From Odontocerum albicorne (taxonomy: Eukaryota > Arthropoda > Insecta > Trichoptera > Odontoceridae): a DNA stretch of 64,000 nucleotides. Location: contig OX463859.1 of assembly GCA_949825065.1 (NCBI GenBank), positions 29,033,847-29,097,846 of the forward strand, given 5' to 3'. Under the pieces are notes generated by a model, which saw only the letters and a program-made list of their open reading frames with translations, did no database searches and was not told where the DNA came from. The position numbers were made by a program, and so were the translations under genes. Of this stretch, positions 56,856-64,000 are shown in pieces. Each line of letters starts with the position of its first letter. Positions within the stretch are counted from its first letter, which is position 1.

Positions 56856-57640
56856 TTATTCGTTAGGAATAATATCAGCCAGGATTCTTCTCATACTGCT
56901 AGACGGTACCGAGAATATATCAACCGTGTCATTCAGTTGGTTCAATATCTCTATACCACGCGTGACTGAGTGTTTAGCCATGATATTCGTCCTGTAAGTT
57001 GGTATGTAGAACAGAGGGTGATTCCTTGCACGGATATATTTATTGGGTACATATAAACTTAGTGCTTCTAGAATCGCGGGACAGTTAAAGGAACCTTGGA
57101 AAACCTTTATTAGGAATATCGCAATGGATTCTTGCCTTCTTGTTTCAAGGCTTCTATAGTTACACACCGTGAGAAGTTCGGCATGGTGAGCATATTTTGG
57201 GTAATCGCCCTTTGTTCTGTACCATAGATATCTGAGGAATTTTTTTTGTATTTGTTCTATATTGTTTTTGTATTTGAGCTGGTGAGGAGCCCAAACCGTA
57301 GATGCATATTCTAATTTGGTTCTAATTAGATAATTATATAAGTTCCGGAGGATATCGGTGCTGTTAAATTCTCTTGATATTCTCATTACAAAACCGAGTA
57401 GTTTGTAACAGTCCGATATCAAACGTGAGACATGGTTAACGAACGTGAGTCCGACATCGAAGGTTACGCCCAAATCCTTGAATTCAGAAACTCTGTTTAG
57501 TGCCACTCCCTGTATAGTATACTGATGGTGGATTGGTGAAAACGATCGACTATAAGATACACAGACACATTTGTTAATGTTGAACAGAAGATGATTATTT
57601 AATAAGCGTACATCAATCATGTACTTGCAAATATATTAAC
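56856..57640 (-). pseudogene. Non-LTR reverse transcriptase C-terminal half (254-aa open frame)
   Basis: The longest uninterrupted frame in the window: LLNNHLLFNINKCVCVSYSR, FKDLGVTFDVGLTFVNHVSR, YNYLIRTKLEYASTVWAPHQ, IEQIQKKFLRYLWYR and SLETRRQES. These mark the part of CR1/Daphne/Jockey-like ORF2 just after the palm and through the thumb. The N-terminal endonuclease and catalytic aspartates are missing. The open frame suggests a fairly recent 5' truncation. Confidence 0.85.
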
Positions 57641-57959
57641 CGAGTTAAATTAACATTTAATAGTTAATGTTTCCTTTGAGTTAAGTTTATATTAAATTCT
57701 ATATTAAACATACTTTTGTTGCATACAAACCCATACAAATCAGCGTGACGTTTTCTCGGTTGGACATAACAAAACAGGCAGGATACACTCAATCTTCAGA
57801 CTTAAGGATAAGGAATCCCAAGGATATTTATCAGGACATCCATTGTAAGAATATATATTTCATGCTGAAAATCATTATTGAAATTGTTGATTCATACAAA
57901 GGAATGTTCCAATAATATCTCGAAATTAAAAAAAATTTACAATATTTGGATCCTTTTTT

Positions 57960-58560
57960 ACAGATGTATTTCTAATAACGAATTTAGATGCCATTTAGAG
58001 CCAATTGAACAAGCAACCCAGTTCAGATATCTTGGCAGTGAACTGCTCAGCTCTCATGACCTCCCCAGAGAAGTAAGGCCTCAGGTAGGAAAAGCTGCAT
58101 TTGTGGCGGGTAGCCTGAGAGATGTCATACGGAGGAATAAAGATATGACGCATTTATAAGACCTGTGTGCGACCTATCCTCACATATGGTATCAAAGCGA
58201 GGGCTGACACTGTCAGGACAAAAAGTATGCTAAGGACAACGGAAATGAGAACTCTACGCGCTATAGCTGGGAAGATTTTGCGTGATCTTGTAAGGAACAC
58301 CACGATCCGAGAGGTCTGTGAGGTCCAAGATGTGGTCAGATGGGGACGACAGCGCCGACAATACTGGTACCAACATGTACAGAGAATGAATTCCACTAGA
58401 ATCCCATACATAGCTCTGCATGGGGTGCAGGATGGACGGCATCCACCAGGGAGACCACCGAAACGATGGAGAGATAGCTGGAGCTCAGCATCATAGGAGG
58501 ACAATCCTGCAGTAACAGACTCTTGAGTCTATAGAAAGTTTAAGAAGAAGAAGAAGGGGA
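57960..58560 (+). mobile_element. Non-LTR element N3, 3' fragment with GAA tail
   Basis: QATQFRYLGSELLSSHDLPR, EVRPQVGKAAFVAGSLRDVI, a frameshift near 58160, then RPILTYGIKARADT, EMRTLRAIAGKILRDLVRNT and WGRQRRQYWYQHVQRMNSTR (58167-58496). Ends AAGAAGAAGAAGAAGG. Same type of endonuclease-RT tail as N1 but a different family. Confidence 0.82.
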
Positions 58561-58964
58561 TTTAGATGGAATACGTCTAAGCATGTATTAATTGAGCGCT
58601 GCTGTTAAAGCTGTTGAGCTTCAGCAAGTACACAATCTTGAGATATCAAATTTAAAGACAAGTGTTACACCACTAAGCCATACAGATTTTTTAATTAAGA
58701 TTATAAAGATTTCGTCAAATCATTTGATTATAAATAATAAATATTAACTCCCGAAGTTCCTGAATATAAACTACTCCTGATACGTCACTGTGTTTTTCCA
58801 TTGTTCTCACTTCTCTTAGTGATTTTTCTCAGCTGGTAACCTGGAAATAAATTTAAAAAATGTAGAAATGGTTTTTGTAAAATAAAAAATATTTTAACTG
58901 ACATTTATATACGTCATAATCTATGCCAGTAGCGCTACTACGCCAATGTGCCGCAGTGAATAAA

Positions 58965-59820
58965 TAAATATAGGTTTATTGATAGCAACACAGTATGTAT
59001 TGGGTATTAACATAAATTGTGTCCATTTTTTTCAAATTTAATTGTCGAACGTTGATTTTTGTTGTTTTCACTCAAAACATGTGGAACCCAAGCGCTGAAC
59101 TTCTGAACATTTCCCATTGATTTAAGATGGCGGTATACAGTCATGTGATTACAAGTCATCTGCTCAGCCAATTCTACGGTGGTTTGAAGGGGATCTTCAT
59201 GAATAATATGGTTTGAGCGGTTCTCACCGAAGTCAACTGGTCGTCCGGAACGCTCCATGTCTTTCAGGTCGAAATTACCGTCTATGAAACGCAAAAACCA
59301 TCGACAACTGTCCTTTCATTCATATCATCTTCATCGTACACTTCGCAAATATCGCGAGCAGCTTTGGCCGCTTTATTCCCTCGATTGATCGCGAACAGAA
59401 GATGGTGTCGAAAATGCTCACTTTCGTCTACTTGATATTCCACTGTGAAGGCTTGTAATCAAATAAAATAATATGTATAACGTAAAAGTAAACACAACAT
59501 CTTGTAGAGAAGAAAATTGACTTTCGAATGACGTATGATCTTTACCATTTTGTTTCACTTTTGATGCTCATTTTTAAATTTGAAAAAAAAAAACGGACAT
59601 AACTTATGTTAACACCTAATACATATATATAAATACATTTAAAAATCGGATATGTATCTCAAGATAAATAGCAGAAAATACATTTAAAAGAAAAGCTATT
59701 TATTAAAATGTCTGAGGTCACCTCATAACATCCCCCGGCCGAGATACACCCCATTGATATAGAACGAGCCCGGCCGCGAGGACACCAAATGTTTTTCAGT
59801 TCACACCCTTGTACATATAA
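58965..59820 (-). mobile_element. Family Y, minus copy interrupted by a mariner
   Basis: The 3' tail (58995-58965: TGTTGCTATCAATAAACC) and body (59820-59705: GGTGTGAACTGAAAAACATT, GGGGTGTATCTCGGCCGGGG) are separated by the 620-bp mariner 59000-59619, with TA on both sides. Confidence 0.75.
59000..59619 (-). mobile_element. mariner family M, deletion derivative (620 bp)
   Basis: TA-flanked (58998-58999, 59620-59621). Ends TTGGGTATTAACATAAATTG and reverse TTAGGTGTTAACATAAGTTA. On the minus strand the transposase N-terminus is recognisable (frame 59294-59007: MERSGRPVDFGENRSNHIIH, TVELAEQMTCNHMTVYRHLK, WVPHVLSENNKNQRS). All catalytic sequence is deleted. Confidence 0.92.
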
Positions 59821-59835
59821 GTGCTTCTAATATTA

Positions 59836-60360
59836 CATTGTATTAAACTTTCGTTGTATACAGTATAACCTGGCATGCTAAACCTCTAAACGAGTTTGGC
59901 CGTACGGCGTATGACGAGCGAATTTTTACCTCAAGAGAGTATGGAGGTACACGGCACATCCGTTGGTTGGTTTCGAAGCAATGATTTCGAACCACTGGTT
60001 TCGAACCAATGGTTTCGAACACGTGGCTCAAATGTTTTTATCTATTCAATTATTTTGTATATGATGACCGCAATTTCGTTTTTTATTTGTGAAAAATATT
60101 TGTTAGTAGAACACTAACAATTTGGTGAAAAAAAAACCAATTCAGATAATTTTTAAATGTTAAAAAAAAACTCACTCCTTTATACATATTTTACTTACAA
60201 AATCTCACTCGCTTAGAGGTTAATGCCATATTGAAATCTCGTCCCACCAACCAGAAAGATGTAAAAGTTGAAAAAAAAACAATCAGGGTTTCAGTGGGAT
60301 TTGAACACGCAACCTCCGGAATGGGAGACGGGCGTCTTACCAACTAGACCACGGAGTTTG
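59836..60360 (-). mobile_element. SINE S1, copy 2, split by element W
   Basis: The tRNA-like head on the minus strand at 60360-60290 has GTGGTCTAGTTGGTAAGACG and GGTTGCGTGTTCAAATCCC. Body TCTTTCTGGTTGGTGGGACG follows, then element W. The SINE end (59878-59836) continues on the far side of W. Confidence 0.75.
59883..60219 (+). mobile_element. TTAA-target element W (337 bp), inserted in a SINE
   Basis: Inverted ends CCTCTAAACGAG and reverse CCTCTAAGCGAG. TTAA at 60220-60223 and TAAA (probably mutated TTAA) at 59879-59882. The interior has a triple TTTCGAA(C/G) motif (59963-60020). No transposase; piggyBac-like by target site. Confidence 0.75.
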
Positions 60361-60364
60361 CCAC

Positions 60365-60735
60365 ATGTTCAAGAATAATATTGCGGAACAATTGACTTCA
60401 AATTGCAGTACTTTTAGTATGAATAACGCGATGGAACCTTCTTGTTTCGAAATTTCTGTATTTGCATACCAGATCAGTCGTTATTTACTTGAAAATCTTG
60501 AGATCATCAGTAAACAGCTAACAAGATGAGTGATTCAAGGAGTTTTGGATATAATTAATGAAAGTTAGAAATAATAAGGGATCTAGATTTGATCCGTGAG
60601 GTAAACCTGTGAATGAATAGAACACATAGTTTAGAGCTCAATAAATATGTATGACAGAAATTAATGGAGAACTGAATAGGCTGAAGGAAGAAAATGTAGA
60701 TAGTTGGAAAGATTTAAATTATTGAATTAGTAAAT
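60365..60735. other. Unassigned stretch
   Basis: Possibly degraded LINE coding sequence leading into the Jockey-like 3' end (LENLEIISKQLTR near 60492; GLKPVNE near 60600), but stops are too frequent for a firm call. Confidence 0.35.
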
Positions 60736-60739
60736 TATA

Positions 60740-61053
60740 TGAGAAAAAAGGTCTGAGTGAATGTGATGGAATACAAGTAGCCTGAACGAGTGGACTTGTT
60801 CTTGCTACATAATTAGTTGTAAGAATTGTTATCTAGTTATAAGTAGTATGTAGGTGTTAATTATTTCTAAGAAATCATATATTAAGATTATAAAAAATAA
60901 AAATAAAATGACATGTAGGAAAATAAGATTAAGTAAGTTCATAAATTATAATATATAAATAAGATTAGTTAAGTAATAAATGTGTATATATAGTAGGTAT
61001 AGCCTTGACAAATATTTGTACAATATTACTTAGTTTAATAAAAAAAAATATAT
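60740..61053 (+). mobile_element. Jockey-like 3' UTR with poly(A)
   Basis: Reverse-complement match to 3640-3930 (GAATGTGATGGAATACAAGT, GTAGGTGTTAATTATTTCT, TAGTTAAGTAATAAATG). Ends AATAAAAAAAAATAT. 3' end only. Confidence 0.75.
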
Positions 61054-61055
61054 GT

Positions 61056-61250
61056 GAAAAAAGTGTGGGCTGAAAAACATCTGATATCCTCGTGGTGGGG
61101 CTCGCCCTATATTGATGGGGTGTATCTCAGTCGGGGGAATGTTATGAGATGAGCCCAGACCTTTTGATAGATAGATATATGTATGTGCGATTTCAGAATG
61201 TATTTATATATCTACATTCCATGTTGATACTGTAGGATACCTACCTAAAT
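61056..61250 (+). mobile_element. Family Y, copy 4
   Basis: GTGTGGGCTGAAAAACATCT, CTCGCCCTATATTGATGGGG, GAGATGAGCCCAGACCTTTT, a degraded tail CATTCCATGTTGATACTG, then (TAAA)n. It sits directly after the Jockey-like poly(A). Confidence 0.7.
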
Positions 61251-61259
61251 AAATAAATA

Positions 61260-61850
61260 AATAAATAATTGTCAAAATAAATAAGTGAATTGTTAAACAT
61301 AATTAAATTAAATTAATTATTGTTGAAATGGTAAACATACAGGGTCAATGACCGATGAAGTATTCATAGAATGTTACACGCTAAGAACAACAATAATGTT
61401 TACTATTTTTATAGTATCTGCGATTTGTCTAGCCATCTCAAAATACAAATAAATAAGCTACCGCCAAATTCACGCGCCAGAGTAAGACAGAACATGTAGC
61501 GCGAACTGGCTCACTCATTTGTATAAATTACTCGCGCGCCGAGAAATAAACATATTAGTATTGTCATTCACTCAGCTGTCAAGACTTGTATTATTTACCC
61601 GCTGTCACTTTCATTTCTTATCCGCATTCCTGAGTATTTATAAATAAACAAATATAAATCAAGATCATCACGACATATCAAGACAAGCAACACGCTATAT
61701 TGATGACCCTGAACAAAAGGGAACGCAGAATTCAACTAAAACGAAGATAGCGATGTCGATATCAACATCATCAGCACATCCTAGTAGGATACATGCTACA
61801 TAGATAACGACCATCGCTATAATACTAATAAACATATATTTATATAATAT
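61260..61850. other. No recognisable feature
   Basis: AT-rich; no frame, repeat or terminal structure that I can support. Confidence 0.4.
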
Positions 61851-61851
61851 T

Positions 61852-61984
61852 TATGGTTAAGGCATTAACATTGTGGAAATTTAAAGACATTGTAATTTGT
61901 TTAATCAAACACTTTATTCCAGTGCATAGAGTGTTATATAAAAATAAATAAATAGTGTTTATTAAACAAATTACAAACATTGTT
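61852..61984. mobile_element. MITE family V, copy 2
   Basis: GTAATTTGTTTAATCAAACA inverted as GTGTTTATTAAACAAATTAC around a short spacer. The left flank GTTAAGGCATTAACATTGTG matches the right flank of copy 1 (21725) in reverse. Confidence 0.6.
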
Positions 61985-62078
61985 TATTTATTTAAATGTT
62001 TGAATGTTGAGGAGGTAAAAGTGTGTGCATGATTGAAAAGGTGAGGAGATCTGAACTCTCTGTATACGTTGATAGGAG

Positions 62079-62195
62079 CATAGAGTGATGGTATTCATAC
62101 ACGTGTTTCGTCGCGTTGTCGCGTACCGGACTGTTAGCGTATCGTGCGACAGAGACGATGCTCTACAAAGCCATGTGTATTACTTACCACCGGGT
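62079..62195. mobile_element. Partial copy of the 48226 foldback MITE
   Basis: GAGACGATGCTCTACAAAGC and GTGTATTACTTACCACCGGG then TACTG match one arm of 48226-48463. The other arm is missing. Confidence 0.7.
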
Positions 62196-62325
62196 ACTGT
62201 AACTAATAACCCAATGAATGATTAATGTGCACTTAAGTGACTGCAAAATCTGGTTACCACAAATGGACTTCACATAGTACCATATCTTTATGGGTGGCTA
62301 TGTAACTCATGATATGAAAGTGTTA

Positions 62326-62508
62326 TTAACCTGGTCTCCTATTAAGAGGGCAGTATTTAATGGTGTGTGCAATAGGTCCAGTAGCTCCGCATAGGGGGCA
62401 GATGTACCTCCTCAGGACGGGGCACAGCAGGGCTCCAGAATCGTCCCTGAGGCGGTGGTTGCTGTATACGTTGGGCTTCTGCTTTACGTTCTTGCAAAAT
62501 GCGCAATT
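62326..62508 (-). CDS. nanos: nanos-family protein, last exon (zinc-finger domain)
   Basis: Nanos proteins are translational repressors. With Pumilio they bind mRNA and recruit deadenylation machinery, and they protect germ-cell fate. The exon opens after acceptor ATTTTCAG and encodes NCAFCKNVKQKPNVYSNHRL, then a DDSG linker, CPVLRRYICPLCGATG and AHTIKYCPLNRRPG, stop TAA at 62326-62328. Both CCHC zinc knuckles are complete with family spacing (C-x2-C-x12-H-x10-C, then C-x2-C-x7-H-x4-C). The conserved VYSxH and CPVLRxYxCPxCGATG signatures are present. This exon holds almost only the zinc domain. The start codon and upstream exons must lie right of 62508; I cannot find them before the window ends. 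A nanos paralogue rather than the orthologue is possible. Confidence 0.93.
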   Translation of the reverse strand, partial: NCAFCKNVKQKPNVYSNHRLRDDSGALLCPVLRRYICPLCGATGPIAHTIKYCPLNRRPG

Positions 62509-63229
62509 CTGAAAATTGTACAATTGTCGAAATGAAAAAAATATAATAATGCTAGCGTAGCTCTGTTACTGATACTCGTATATGTCGTATTCTTGCCTTC
62601 AGTACCTGCGCAACATTCAACTCTTATACAATATACGGCAGAGTTAAGTGACTGTTGAGCACTAAAATGTGTTTTGTTAATATTGTGGAACCAAAACTCC
62701 ATTTCATTTAAATAAAATTAAAACACGGTTACTTTTTTGGTTCCTTTTTATTTATTGCAAATCATAATGCATTTCAACACTGGCTGTGTCATCATCAGAT
62801 GAGTTGTCAAGAACTGATGTATATCATATATCATATACTGGCTATGTCAACACTGGCTGTGTCATCATCAGATGAGTTGTCAAGAACGGATGCATATATC
62901 ATATACTGGCTGTGTCAACACTGGATGTGTTATCATTAGGTGAGTTGTCAAGAACTGATGTATATCATATACTGGCTATGTCAACACTGGCTGTGCCATC
63001 ATCAGATGAGTTGTCAAGAACGGATGTATATATACTGGCTGTGTCAACACTGGCTGTGTCGTCATTAGGTGAGTTGTCAAGAACTGATGTATATCATATA
63101 TCATATACTGGCTATGTCAACACTAGCTGTGTCATCATCAGATGAGTTGTCACGAACGGATTTATACATATATACTGACTGTGTCAACACTGGCTGTGTC
63201 ATCATTAGGTGAGTTGTCAAGAACTGATG

Positions 63230-63237
63230 TACGAGTA
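63230..63237. other. TACGAGTA scar in terminal minisatellite
   Basis: GATGTA-CGAGTA-TATCATATATC; other units read GATGTATATCATATATC. Confidence 0.88.
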
Positions 63238-63308
63238 TATCATATATCATATACTGACTATGTCAACACTGGCTGTATCATCATCAGATAAGTTGTCAAG
63301 AACGGATG

Positions 63309-63316
63309 TACTCGTA
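63309..63316. other. TACTCGTA scar in terminal minisatellite
   Basis: GATGTA-CTCGTA-TATATACTGG; another unit (63014-63029) reads GATGTATATATACTGG. Confidence 0.88.
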
Positions 63317-63384
63317 TATATACTGGCTGTGTCAACACTGGATGTGTCATCATTAGGTGAGTTGTCAAGAACTGATGTATATCA

Positions 63385-63392
63385 TACTCGTA
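63385..63392. other. TACTCGTA scar in terminal minisatellite
   Basis: ATATCATA-CTCGTA-TATCATATACTG; other units read ATATCATATATCATATACTG. Confidence 0.88.
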
Positions 63393-63458
63393 TATCATAT
63401 ACTGACTATGTCAACACTGGCTGTGTCATCATCAGATGATTTGTCAAGAACGGATGTA

Positions 63459-63466
63459 TACGAGTA
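63459..63466. other. TACGAGTA scar in terminal minisatellite
   Basis: GATGTATA-CGAGTA-TATACTGG; another unit reads GATGTATATATACTGG. Confidence 0.88.
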
Positions 63467-63579
63467 TATACTGGCTGTGTCAACACTGGCTGTGTCATCA
63501 TTAGGTGAGTTGTCAAGAACTGATGTATATCATATATCATATACTGGCTATGTCAACACTGGCTGTGTATTGTTCTTGA

Positions 63580-64000
63580 TAAAATAGAGAAAAGGTGTCT
63601 ATGCTCTTTGTTGTTTATGGTACTAAGGGGGAATAGGATTAGAAGTCAATTTATATTAATTTTGGAGTTTCACAAAGTGACGCTCGAGTTATTTAAACAA
63701 CTATCCATTTGATTTATTTAAATTAAATTATATAAGGTAGTTCTTCTTAATTTTAAAGTAACGTTCAAGTGACGCTACTGAAACTGGAAAATATTCGTAA
63801 CATAATTTCATTGTTTAGAAAAGGTTCCATTTATGTTTATATGGAGAAGCTTCAGATAAATAAAATGCGATCCAGATTCTCCAATAGTTATTGGAATTTG
63901 AAACTCCCAATTTCATTGAAGTACAGTTGCGTGCAGCCACAGAGTATGCATAAGGAAAGCGGGGACGGGAAGCAGTATTTTAAAAATTATCAATTCTTTT
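63580..64000. other. No recognisable feature
   Basis: No nanos upstream exon, repeat or promoter that I can support. Confidence 0.4.

Larger units (their letters stand above)
62768..63575. repeat. Minisatellite with alternating two-type units (0.8 kb)
   Basis: Two related units alternate. One has GTCATCATCAGATGAGTTGT and ACGGATGT. The other has GTCATCATTAGGTGAGTTGT and ACTGATGT followed by ATATCATATATCATATACTG. The dimer of about 135 bp is the true period. Four units carry exact 6-bp CTCGTA/CGAGTA insertions. It starts about 260 bases upstream of the nanos exon, in its presumed intron. Confidence 0.95.

Noticed and set aside
58154..58504. 116-aa minus frame
   Set aside because: Antisense shadow of the N3 retroelement frame.
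60286..60360. Functional tRNA gene
   Set aside because: Same SINE family; the head is tRNA-like only.
62912..63587. Three repetitive 76-77-aa frames
   Set aside because: Translated minisatellite (VSSLGELSRTDVY-type periodicity), with no signal peptide or domain.

Overview
The window is AT-rich nuclear DNA of an animal, most likely an insect. The evidence is multi-exon genes with GT-AG introns, a nanos-type zinc-finger exon, and a dense load of mariner, piggyBac-like, Helitron, pogo/Tigger, non-LTR and tRNA-derived SINE sequence. I cannot name the order or species from sequence alone. There are no operons, CRISPR arrays or bacterial genes. Only about 2.2 kb of the 64 kb looks like host coding sequence.

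Host genes. (1) A retinol dehydrogenase 11-14-like short-chain dehydrogenase on the minus strand has six exons between 33836 and 18443 and encodes 297 aa with all SDR motifs. (2) IFT46, a core subunit of intraflagellar transport complex B, is on the plus strand with seven exons between 37329 and 51526 and encodes 377 aa. The two genes are head to head, about 3.5 kb apart. (3) The last exon of a nanos-family gene is on the minus strand at 62508-62326, with all eight zinc ligands. Its upstream exons are not visible.

Layout. 1-18 kb has no host gene. It holds a 15-bp minisatellite, SINE and LINE tails, TTAA-flanked piggyBac-like elements (one carrying a Helitron helicase fragment), a 2.3-kb satellite of 37-bp units, MITEs and mariners. 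18-34 kb is the RDH gene, whose introns hold five or more mariner copies in different states (deleted, foldback, stop-riddled full length), non-LTR fragments and MITEs. 34-52 kb holds IFT46, whose introns contain several copies of one non-LTR family, SINEs, a Tigger remnant, a PIF/Harbinger-like MADF remnant and a cluster of minisatellites. One of these minisatellites duplicates the exon 6 splice junction. 52-64 kb is repeats again, ending with the nanos exon and an 0.8-kb minisatellite.

The most unusual observation is a recurring exact 6-bp insertion that turns TA into TACTCGTA or TACGAGTA inside otherwise identical repeat units. It looks like the excision scar of a mariner whose ends read CGAGGG, and two such families are present here. 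Other points of interest are a satellite grown from a retroelement tail, a TTAA transposon with filled and empty sites in the same window, and mariner derivatives with two copies of the same end.
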